Source of the DNA: JTS-RE37 sp041744575
GTDB lineage: Bacteria > Bacteroidota > Bacteroidia > Flavobacteriales > Flavobacteriaceae
DNA: 64,000 bases
Direction of reading: 5' to 3'
NCBI GenBank assembly: GCA_041744575.1
Contig: JBGTKP010000056.1
Span: forward strand, 55,412-119,411
A program made the position numbers and the translations under genes. The notes under the pieces are model-generated. The model searched no databases. It worked only from the letters and a program-made list of their open reading frames with translations, and was not told the origin of the DNA. Below, in pieces: positions 26,562-34,022 of this stretch (positions are counted from its first letter, which is position 1; every line of letters starts with the position of its first letter).

Positions 26562-27569
26562 TTACGCTACTTCTAATTCTATTGCCCTGCGGTTCAGATA
26601 TTTGATAAAATCGATCAGTAAAAAAATCAGAATTAGAACGACGGGCACCATGAACACGGCATTATTAAAAAAGTTACTCTGAACTTCCTGCGGACTCCCG
26701 AAATTAATAATCCTGACCGCTTCCTTCTGTCCCATAATTTCAATCCTTTTGGTTTCAGTATCCCGGATGAGACTGTTCTTTAAGGCAAGTAAGCCCGGCA
26801 GGTCCAGTTGTTCTTCCTTGTCAAGGACAATGGTACCCGTAGCAGCATTTCTTCCCGTATTCATCTTTTGGGAATAATTTGCCACTAACGTGTCAATTTG
26901 TGCGACGAGGACGCTATTTTGCTCGATGCGTTCCATGGCATTTTGATTATTTATCTTCACCATCTCATTGAAATACTCATTGGAGTTAATGTAGTTCATG
27001 ATCTTCCTTGACAGAGCGGCTCCTGTCGCCGCACGGTTATAGTAGAAGGTGATGCGATGTACCAAGGTACTTTTATTCAGTATTTCGGTACGCACAACGT
27101 CAATTACCAGTTCGTCATTCTGAAATTTTTCAAGTAGTTCAAGGTACTTCATGTCATCCTCCATATTTCCCTCTTTCTTCTTATCACCGAGGGGTTCTAT
27201 ATTGACCTCAAACCGATCCAGGTCTGCCACATTAATCCCTATTTTTTTGAAAAATGCCGTGTCCTTCGCTTTAAAATTCGCCTGGATCTCATTGACCACA
27301 TCGTACAGGTAATTTTTACTTTCCAAATTCGGTTTAACAATAACCTCTGTTTTCTGCTTTCTGGAGACAATCCTGTTGAGACCAAAACCTATGAGAAGCC
27401 CAATAATAAGGAGAATGGCAAGCTTTATAAAATTACGCCGCAGGTAGATAAATATCCTTAGAAAGCCGATGAAGAGGGACTTGAAACCTCTGCCTATCAT
27501 TCGAAACAACTGCCCCAGATCTATATCGCCAGTCGTTGCCGGATCTGTTTTTGAGTTTTGATTGTCCAT
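26562..27569 (-). CDS. Wzz-like polysaccharide chain-length/co-polymerase protein
   Basis: A 335-residue inner-membrane protein. It has a hydrophilic N-terminus, a first membrane segment at about residues 48-68 (LAILLIIGLLIGFGL) and a large periplasmic domain rich in coiled-coil-forming residues. A second segment sits near residues 305-322 (AVFMVPVVLILIFLLI), giving the topology of Wzz/chain-length determinants. The preceding sequence is FFNNAVFM, where many members carry a Pro-rich motif. It probably controls polymer length with the Wzy-type proteins encoded at 7.9-10.3 kb. Its ATG overlaps the stop of the upstream gene by one base (TAATG). Confidence 0.78.
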   Translation of the reverse strand: MDNQNSKTDPATTGDIDLGQLFRMIGRGFKSLFIGFLRIFIYLRRNFIKLAILLIIGLLIGFGLNRIVSRKQKTEVIVKPNLESKNYLYDVVNEIQANFKAKDTAFFKKIGINVADLDRFEVNIEPLGDKKKEGNMEDDMKYLELLEKFQNDELVIDVVRTEILNKSTLVHRITFYYNRAATGAALSRKIMNYINSNEYFNEMVKINNQNAMERIEQNSVLVAQIDTLVANYSQKMNTGRNAATGTIVLDKEEQLDLPGLLALKNSLIRDTETKRIEIMGQKEAVRIINFGSPQEVQSNFFNNAVFMVPVVLILIFLLIDFIKYLNRRAIELEVA

Positions 27570-29257
27570 TAGTTGGTGTTGAATATTTGTTTGAGTATCT
27601 TATCGGTGATGAGATATGTGGGTTTAACTCCTGTTGTTCCCAATCCTCCCGAAGCGAGCGTGCTGCCGGTCTCCAGCGGATTGTCCGAGGCGTAGTAGGC
27701 ATATCTTATTTTTACGTCTTCCCGGATACTTTTACGGATCTTTGAGGCAGACTGAATGGCCTTTTGATAGTGAACGCCCTCCATTTCCAGGCCAATGACC
27801 CCCCAGGTCGACTCCTGGAAAAATTTAAGAATTTCCCTGTTTTGCAGGGAAGTGCCCAGAACGGTTACCATGGTTCCTTCAAGCACCTTAAGACCGTGTC
27901 CGGCAAAATCGTCGCCCCGAAGTTCATTTTTAAAAGGGTAATTGTCTGCCGTACCTTCAAAAATATGAGCCGATGGTATCATCAGATCTCCTTTGCCTCC
28001 CTTCAGAATCCCAGCTTTCCCCATAATGGAAATGGATGCCACATTGAGAAATGCCGGTGGTTTTTTTCTGACTTTGTAAGGTTTCAGAAGTTCGTCGATC
28101 GTCTCATACGCCTGCTCCCCGAAGGCATAATCCATTACAAATATAACAGGTTTTTCATCATCCTGCATTCCGTCAGGTAGTTCATAAGAACAGGCATTCC
28201 GGTCTGTTTTGGCCAAATCCAGTATTTGTACGTCAATATTCGTTCCGGACAAATCATTTATATCATGCATTCCGTTTTTACGGGCTACCGCCAGCACCTT
28301 ATTTCGGAGCAGTACGTTTCTAGGGGAGCTCAGCGCTTCGTAAATTTTCAGGTCTTCCTTCCCGGGAAGCTCACCCTTCAGAGCTTTGCCGGCAAAAAGT
28401 GAATTTACCACACTGTGCATATTGGCACTGATGATATGGACAGGTCTTTGCATCAGACCGTTGTCGAAGAGATATTTCTTAATGGAAGTAGCCCATCGTT
28501 CTCCGTGTATATGATGTCCAAGCCGTTCCCTCAGCAATGCACTGAAAGTTATGGTTCGCTTTTCGCCCCCCACTTCCTCCTCAATGGCAAGTTTACCCAG
28601 CCAGTAAATTATCTTGAGAAAACGGTCAGGCTGCTTTTTAGTGGCAAGTTTTGTATACACTTCAATAATTTCGGCAAAGGATCTGCCGAGGATGGTGGCC
28701 ACATGGATGATGGCCACCTCCCGGTCAGCCTGTGAAAGTTTCGCCTTTTTGACCGCTATTTCCAGTTTTTTCCAATCCCTGATGGTCTTGTCCGACTCCT
28801 CAATAAGGACTTTATTGCAGATCTTCTGCGATTCTATGAACAGAAATGTAAGGTGTGTAAGGATATCATAGATATCCGACCGGCCGCGGGTAATTTCGAT
28901 ATTCATTTGTTCGCTGTCGATACGGTAGCAATTTCTTCTTCGTTTGGGAGGCACAATGGGTTTAAAATGGGAAGTGGTATACCCTTCGTCAGAAGTCAGA
29001 TTAATGAATCTACACTCCTCAATTCCTTCCGGTAAACGCTCCAAAACGTAAATAAGACCGTTGAGTTCGGCCTTTTCTTCGGCCACTGAGCCATAAATCT
29101 CAGGTTGCAATTGCAACAAGGCATTTCGGAGAGTTTCTCCTGAAACTCCCAGGGGTTTGTAGAATCCGCGATTGAATAAATGACGCATTGTAATGTAAAG
29201 CCGCTCTATGGCATTTGTCGAGTCCTGCGCCCTGGTGGTGTTTTTTACGCCTTTCAT
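27569..29257 (-). CDS. Conserved Bacteroidota protein with nucleoside-phosphorylase-like C-terminus (probably DUF6909)
   Basis: A 562-residue soluble protein, first gene of the Wzz-rml-wlb transcript. I recognise it as a family seen at the head of flavobacterial polysaccharide operons (I believe DUF6909), without known function. About residues 370-550 resemble the purine/uridine phosphorylase fold: a mid-domain GDLMIPSAHIF, then GLEMEGVHY at about 489-497, like the EMEG motif that binds the ribose/base in phosphorylases, followed by YYASDNPL. The N-terminal half has a KRRRN basic patch near residue 105 and is mainly helical. A substrate role on nucleotides or sugar nucleotides is inference only. 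Confidence 0.65.
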   Translation of the reverse strand: MKGVKNTTRAQDSTNAIERLYITMRHLFNRGFYKPLGVSGETLRNALLQLQPEIYGSVAEEKAELNGLIYVLERLPEGIEECRFINLTSDEGYTTSHFKPIVPPKRRRNCYRIDSEQMNIEITRGRSDIYDILTHLTFLFIESQKICNKVLIEESDKTIRDWKKLEIAVKKAKLSQADREVAIIHVATILGRSFAEIIEVYTKLATKKQPDRFLKIIYWLGKLAIEEEVGGEKRTITFSALLRERLGHHIHGERWATSIKKYLFDNGLMQRPVHIISANMHSVVNSLFAGKALKGELPGKEDLKIYEALSSPRNVLLRNKVLAVARKNGMHDINDLSGTNIDVQILDLAKTDRNACSYELPDGMQDDEKPVIFVMDYAFGEQAYETIDELLKPYKVRKKPPAFLNVASISIMGKAGILKGGKGDLMIPSAHIFEGTADNYPFKNELRGDDFAGHGLKVLEGTMVTVLGTSLQNREILKFFQESTWGVIGLEMEGVHYQKAIQSASKIRKSIREDVKIRYAYYASDNPLETGSTLASGGLGTTGVKPTYLITDKILKQIFNTN

Positions 29258-29469
29258 AAACAGAGGTAAAATTACATTATAAATTTCATGAATTTACCCC
29301 AGTTTCCATTTTAGTCATAGGATTTGGGCCCATTACGCCGACAGCTTTAATCATATACTATCTCTCAGTCTTTTTCGTTCATAATAACTGAGAATGAATC
29401 TATGATGATCCCTTCCGGTCATTTATAAGACCCCGGAGGAAGAATCATAAACACTAAAAGAAGAGGGTA

Positions 29470-30870
29470 ATGAAACCAAATGGAAAGCTTCACATGGGTT
29501 ACGCATCCTTATGCATTGGCCTGCTGAGCCTTGTAACCTTTTCGCTTTACGGCACAGGCAGGGAAATCCTTATCGGCTTTGAAATGGCATCGGAAATGGT
29601 CACGCCCAATTTGGATTTTATCCTGAATTCCGGTCCGGATTGTGGAAAAAGCACGGCAGATGAAAACCTGTTGGTTCTCAACAGCCACGGTTTTAATGCA
29701 CACAAACGCAGCAATTTTACATTTAACGGGAGTGAAGAGACGCTTTCACGCGGTTTGACCATCCTACATTTCAACTCTTCTGACACTTATGAATACAGCA
29801 CATTTGACACATATTCAAGTGAGGAAGATTCAGAAAAATTCATGGAGTTCCTTGAAAAATTAAATAAAAGTTCAGCCTTATATGCGATTCTCGCACATGA
29901 CTCAGCAGCAAAAGGGCTTGGTCTGCATGCGGCCAGACTTAGGGAACTCGGCTTCGAAGTACTTAGTAAACTCCATAGCCGGCAAGCGTATATTATGCAC
30001 AATCTGCACGGGAAAATAGAGGAAAAAATAAATGACCTGTCTCTCTCTGAGAGCGTCATTATTCCCCGAGGTGTAAACCATCGGGAGATATACTTTACAA
30101 AAGCCGACCTGAGTTTTGAACCAAATATTGACAGGTATATTGCCCATGGTGGCGGGGAGGTGAACGGGATTGCATCCACAAATACGCTCGAAGCCCTGAA
30201 TGAAAGCTATGCCAAGGGTTTTCGACTTTTTGAACTGGATATTATTGAAACAAGTGATGGCCATTATGTAGCTGCTCATGACTGGAACATGTGGTCGCGA
30301 TTTACGGACTATAAGGGAGCATTGCCTGTTGACCTTGCGAGGTTCAAAGATTCAAGGATCTATGGCAAATACACCCCCCTGACCCTTGCGAGAATCAATG
30401 CCTGGTTCGCTGAACATATCGATGCCACACTTATCACAGATAAAGTGAATGACCCTGTCAGATTTGGAGATCAATTTATTGACAGGTCCAGACTTATAAT
30501 GGAATTGTTCAGTTTTATGGCCATTGAAGAGGCTGGTAATCACAATATCCGGGCAATGATTTCTCAGGAGCCCCTGGAGGCCATTGCCGGACAAAAACTT
30601 GCGTATCTGAAAGCCAATGGCATCCGCTATGTTGCCTTGTCCCGACGAATGGTCGCTACCCGGAAGGCGATGTTAGAACAACTTCGGGATAACGGAATAA
30701 AAGTATACGTCTACAATGTGGGCTTTGATCCTGGTAAAGATGAGACGTATGTTCAGGAGAATGAAATCGGGTTGGTATATGGAATGTATGCCGACAAGTG
30801 GGTATTTGACTCGCGGAAATCTGAAGCGTATCCGGATATCTCCGGAACACAGGGTCCCGGTAAATTATAA
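29470..30870 (+). CDS. ILEI-domain/glycerophosphodiester phosphodiesterase-like fusion protein
   Basis: A 466-residue protein with an N-terminal hydrophobic segment (about 11-28) that could be a signal peptide or anchor. Residues about 66-180 match the ILEI/FAM3 pattern: LLVLNSHGF, then FDTYSSEEDSEKFMEFL, ALYAILAHDSA and LRELGFEVLSKLHSRQAYI, in the order seen in FAM3, POMGNT1 and TMEM2 proteins. Residues about 224-450 form a GDPD/PI-PLC-like TIM barrel with IAHGGGEVNG (His226), ELDI (Glu255, Asp257) and HD (His270). The usual HRG is HGG here. It is divergent from the polysaccharide operon, with a GAAGAGGG stretch just before the ATG. It may act on a lipid or glycan phosphodiester at the surface. 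Confidence 0.7.
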   Translation: MKPNGKLHMGYASLCIGLLSLVTFSLYGTGREILIGFEMASEMVTPNLDFILNSGPDCGKSTADENLLVLNSHGFNAHKRSNFTFNGSEETLSRGLTILHFNSSDTYEYSTFDTYSSEEDSEKFMEFLEKLNKSSALYAILAHDSAAKGLGLHAARLRELGFEVLSKLHSRQAYIMHNLHGKIEEKINDLSLSESVIIPRGVNHREIYFTKADLSFEPNIDRYIAHGGGEVNGIASTNTLEALNESYAKGFRLFELDIIETSDGHYVAAHDWNMWSRFTDYKGALPVDLARFKDSRIYGKYTPLTLARINAWFAEHIDATLITDKVNDPVRFGDQFIDRSRLIMELFSFMAIEEAGNHNIRAMISQEPLEAIAGQKLAYLKANGIRYVALSRRMVATRKAMLEQLRDNGIKVYVYNVGFDPGKDETYVQENEIGLVYGMYADKWVFDSRKSEAYPDISGTQGPGKL

Positions 30871-30906
30871 TTGATCCGGAACGGCCTTATGTTGCATAAA
30901 GAAAAT

Positions 30907-32406
30907 TCAGGTAACTGTATATGGGGTCAGTTCTCCGGCCATCTGCCTGTCATTCGATAATCTTTTGATTTTATTCTGCCCTCCCAGTTTTCCTATCTTC
31001 TTCATATAATCCCGGAATCCATGTTCTCTGATACACGTGATCCTGAGCAGTTGTAATACCTTTCCCTGAATCAGGTCGTAATAATAACTGTTCTGCTCGC
31101 GGAGTGCCGTATCAAGATCATGGCTAAACCGAATCATGTCCGAAGGTCGCTTTTCAAATTCTATGAACCATTCATGGTATGGGAGCTCTTCACCTTCCGG
31201 GTTGGTCTGGGGGGCCACAGTAAATTCATTCACACGGGCATCTGAGGTGGCAACGGCCCTGCGCATGGCCTCTTCCACCTCCTTTGCAATCACGTGTTCA
31301 CCAAAGGCCGAGATAAAATGCTTGAGTCTTCCTGAAACGATGATCCTGAAAGGATCCAAAGAAATAAACCGTATGGTATCCCCCAGGTTATATCCCCACA
31401 GCCCGGCATTGGTGGAGATGATCATTACGTAATCTACTCCGGTGGATACGTCGCGTAAGGTAAGTCTCTCATGTTCGGGATCGGAAAACGACAGAGCGGG
31501 AATAAATTCGTAAAATATGCCTGAATTTAAAAGGAGCAGCAAGCCCTCTGCCTCCGATCCGTCCTGGTAGGCGAAAAATCCTTCACTGGCCGGAAACAAT
31601 TCAATACTGTCCACTTTGCGTCCAATTAACCGCTCAAATCTGCCCCTGTAAGGCTCAAAATTGACCCCGCCATATATAAATACCTGAAAATCCGGGAAAA
31701 TTTCTCCTACGGTTTTGCCGCATCGTTCAGTCAATTTTTCGAAATACATCTGTACCCAAGAGGGGATCCCTGCGATGAGGGTCATATTTTCATTCATAGT
31801 TTCCCCTACAATGGCTCCCACCTTGGCTTCCCAGTCCTCAATGCAGTTGGTTTTCCATGAAGGCAACCTGTTCTTTTGGAGATATCCCGGGACATAGTGG
31901 GCCGATATCCCGGACAATCTTCCCAGTTTAATACCATTCTGTTCTTTTAGAACCGGACTTCCCTGCAGAAAGATCCATCGGCCATTTACAAAATCTGAAT
32001 TTCCACTTCTATGGATATAGTGAAGGATGGCGTCACGGGAGGCGGCAATTTGGTAGCCAATGGAAGCCTTTGTCATCGGAATGTATTTGGTGCCGGAAGT
32101 GGTACCTGATGTTTTGGCAAAGTAAAGGGGTTTCCCGGGCCACAGAATATCATTCTCGCCCGCTACAACCCTATCCACATATTCCTTCAAGTCTTCATAA
32201 TCCCTGACTGGAACCCTTGCCACGAAATCGCGATGGGACCTTATTTCTTTATAATTATGGTCCTTACCAAATACCGTAGCCTTTCCGGCGGAAATAAGTT
32301 GACTGAAAACCTTGTCCTGTGTACGGAAAGGATTTCTCGCCCAGCGCGCGGTCCGGTGAACAATTCGTCTGGCAAAAATTCGTGCAGCTTTGGATTTAAT
32401 CGACAT
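30907..32406 (-). CDS. GH3 auxin-responsive promoter family protein (acyl-adenylate ligase fold)
   Basis: A 499-residue protein of the GH3 family, whose plant members adenylate small acids and join them to amino acids. ATP-binding motif 1 is seen as KTSGTTSGTKYIPMT near residue 98. FPASEGFFAYQDG is at about residue 275 and the YNLGDTIRFISL motif at about 345. Bacteroidota homologues are frequent, but their substrates are unknown. It follows the M23 peptidase gene by five bases, so the two are probably cotranscribed from the promoter at 33288. Confidence 0.88.
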   Translation of the reverse strand: MSIKSKAARIFARRIVHRTARWARNPFRTQDKVFSQLISAGKATVFGKDHNYKEIRSHRDFVARVPVRDYEDLKEYVDRVVAGENDILWPGKPLYFAKTSGTTSGTKYIPMTKASIGYQIAASRDAILHYIHRSGNSDFVNGRWIFLQGSPVLKEQNGIKLGRLSGISAHYVPGYLQKNRLPSWKTNCIEDWEAKVGAIVGETMNENMTLIAGIPSWVQMYFEKLTERCGKTVGEIFPDFQVFIYGGVNFEPYRGRFERLIGRKVDSIELFPASEGFFAYQDGSEAEGLLLLLNSGIFYEFIPALSFSDPEHERLTLRDVSTGVDYVMIISTNAGLWGYNLGDTIRFISLDPFRIIVSGRLKHFISAFGEHVIAKEVEEAMRRAVATSDARVNEFTVAPQTNPEGEELPYHEWFIEFEKRPSDMIRFSHDLDTALREQNSYYYDLIQGKVLQLLRITCIREHGFRDYMKKIGKLGGQNKIKRLSNDRQMAGELTPYTVT

Positions 32407-32411
32407 GCTGT

Positions 32412-33281
32412 CTATTTAAAATCGATATAATCCAGGGGGTTGACCGGGATACCGTTGGTCCAAAGTTCAAAATGAAGATGGGGTCCGGTGGTATATTCCC
32501 CCGTATTACCGACAGAAGCAATCACCTCTCCTGCCCTCACAATATCACCTTGCGCTTTATTGATAGACCCATTGTGTTTGTAGACTGATAGCAAACTGTT
32601 CTTATGTTCCAGAAGAATAACATATCCGGTATCTGCAGTCCATTCAGCAAATATAACTGTACCTGCGGCTACAGCCTTTATTGGTGTGTCAAACGGTGCT
32701 ACTACATCTACTGCATAATGCTTAATTTCCGAGTCGTATTCCTGGGACATTGTGCCGTCTAAGGGTGAAAACAAAATGGGACTGTTACCCTCCCTTTTTC
32801 TTTCAAACAGATTGTACTTGTCTTCGAGAGCCACCGCCGCCCGCAATAAAGAGTCTTCCCTGATGGGATTGAGATCAATAGAGGAAGGATCAATTCGGAA
32901 TTGTTCAAATAGTGAGTCGCGGTTGATTTCATTATTCTCAATATCCCCGCGCAATACACTGCGTATATTTTCAAGATACTTATTGGTATAATTTAGAACC
33001 GTGACCAGGGAATCCGTTTGGTATGTAAGGTCGGTGGCCTGCTTTTTCAATCGTGTGGACGAATATCCGGGAATGTATTCCCGGAGAGGTGTAAATGCGA
33101 TCAGAAGTATGGTGAAGCCAATAAGTCCGATGGTGAGAAGGGATCCGGTCACAAAAACATTGAGCCTACTTAACTTAAAGGATATTTTCTCTTCAAATGT
33201 ACTTTCATTGAGGATCACCAAGCGGTACTTGTGCAGGAGCTTTCTCCTTATTTCCTTTCCTTTTTTTCCGTTCTTGACCAT
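32412..33281 (-). CDS. M23 family metallopeptidase (peptidoglycan endopeptidase-like)
   Basis: A 289-residue membrane-anchored protein. It has a short basic cytoplasmic N-terminus, one membrane helix at about residues 45-65 and a coiled-coil periplasmic stem. The C-terminal LytM domain has HYAVDVV (zinc His and Asp), YKHNGSI and GPHLHFELW (HxH motif), so the catalytic residues look intact. It would cleave peptidoglycan cross-links or regulate amidases. I chose the ATG at 33281; the earlier in-frame TTG at 33290 lies inside a TATCTTTG promoter box, which makes the message nearly leaderless. Confidence 0.9.
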   Translation of the reverse strand: MVKNGKKGKEIRRKLLHKYRLVILNESTFEEKISFKLSRLNVFVTGSLLTIGLIGFTILLIAFTPLREYIPGYSSTRLKKQATDLTYQTDSLVTVLNYTNKYLENIRSVLRGDIENNEINRDSLFEQFRIDPSSIDLNPIREDSLLRAAVALEDKYNLFERKREGNSPILFSPLDGTMSQEYDSEIKHYAVDVVAPFDTPIKAVAAGTVIFAEWTADTGYVILLEHKNSLLSVYKHNGSINKAQGDIVRAGEVIASVGNTGEYTTGPHLHFELWTNGIPVNPLDYIDFK

Positions 33282-33287
33282 AAAAGA

Positions 33288-33295
33288 CAAAGATA
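33288..33295 (-). promoter_or_regulatory. Putative -7 promoter box for the M23-GH3 unit (TATCTTTG)
   Basis: A perfect TAnnTTTG match that ends seven bases before the ATG at 33281. Transcription would begin at or within one or two bases of the start codon, implying a leaderless mRNA. Confidence 0.5.
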
Positions 33296-33441
33296 ATGTT
33301 CGTACCGGATAATGAAATAGTTCCTACCCGAATTTCCGGACGAGGGCTTTTAACCACTTCTACAAATCGCTCCCGGTTCACAAAGTAGCGTTAAATTACA
33401 TCTTGTGGGAAGTATTATCTCAATGCTATTTACTTTTTTCA

Positions 33442-33449
33442 TACCTTTG
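33442..33449 (+). promoter_or_regulatory. Putative -7 promoter box for tatA (TACCTTTG)
   Basis: A perfect TAnnTTTG match 23 bases before the tatA ATG; the predicted leader is about 18 bases. Confidence 0.5.
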
Positions 33450-33472
33450 TTATCCATCTAAATGTAACGATT

Positions 33473-33658
33473 ATGGTATCACTCTTTACCTTCCTCGCCA
33501 TCGGACCCTGGCAAATTGCCATCGTAGTCCTCGTAGTGCTTCTTTTGTTTGGCGGGAAAAAGATTCCGGAATTAATGAGAGGTCTCGGCAGTGGAATTAA
33601 GGAATTTAAGGATGCCTCCAAAGAGGAGGATAAAATAGAAGAAAAAAAGGAGCAATAA
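33473..33658 (+). CDS. tatA: Sec-independent protein translocase subunit TatA
   Basis: A 61-residue protein with the standard TatA/E layout: a short periplasmic N-terminus, a membrane helix (about residues 9-27), the hinge and conserved FGGKKIPELMRGLG motif starting an amphipathic helix, and a charged tail rich in Glu and Lys. It forms the pore of the twin-arginine export pathway for folded proteins. It is transcribed alone between its own promoter box and a strong hairpin terminator, and is divergent from the M23-GH3 unit. Confidence 0.95.
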   Translation: MVSLFTFLAIGPWQIAIVVLVVLLLFGGKKIPELMRGLGSGIKEFKDASKEEDKIEEKKEQ

Positions 33659-33683
33659 GTCAGCATTTGCTAGCATAAATTTT

Positions 33684-33710
33684 AAGGGTGCTCTCGGGTA
33701 CCCTTTTTTT
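33684..33710 (+). terminator. Rho-independent terminator after tatA
   Basis: AAGGGT pairs with ACCCTT across a ten-base loop, and a run of seven Ts ends the element, 26 bases after the tatA stop codon. Confidence 0.75.
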
Positions 33711-33981
33711 ATTTAATTAATTGTAATAGACAGAGTTATATCTTAATACCTTTAGGTATAATATTTTAAATCCGCCATTTAAGTACCCACCTGTATGTCT
33801 GGATGGGCAGGGCGCGAAGCCTTATCCTTACTACGACTTGCCCAATTCCAGTCTCACAATAACCTGTTGGCCTGAAGCCAAAAACCTTCCACTTCGCCTT
33901 CTGACATGTCTCAAAACAGACCTTATACTACATTTTTGACTTGTTTGACAACAAAAAAGTAAGCTCCTTCGGTCTTTGCAA

Positions 33982-33989
33982 TACATTTG
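33982..33989 (+). promoter_or_regulatory. Putative -7 promoter box for the OmpA/PorE-like gene (TACATTTG)
   Basis: A perfect TAnnTTTG match. The predicted transcription start near 33995 gives a leader of about 28 bases to the ATG at 34023. It overlaps the alternative TTG at 33987, arguing against that start. Confidence 0.5.
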
Positions 33990-34022
33990 GTCGATGCTGT
34001 TTTTTGCATATCGCAATCTTCC

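Larger units (their letters stand above)
33659..34022. other. 364-base intergenic region between tatA and the OmpA-like gene
   Basis: It holds the tatA terminator and the promoter box for the next gene. The middle 250 bases carry no gene I can support; a 61-codon minus-strand frame there (33831-34016) has no recognisable features. Confidence 0.5.

Noticed and set aside
33987..34022. Upstream TTG start for the OmpA-like gene
   Set aside because: It overlaps a -7 promoter box and would hide the clear signal peptide that begins at 34023.
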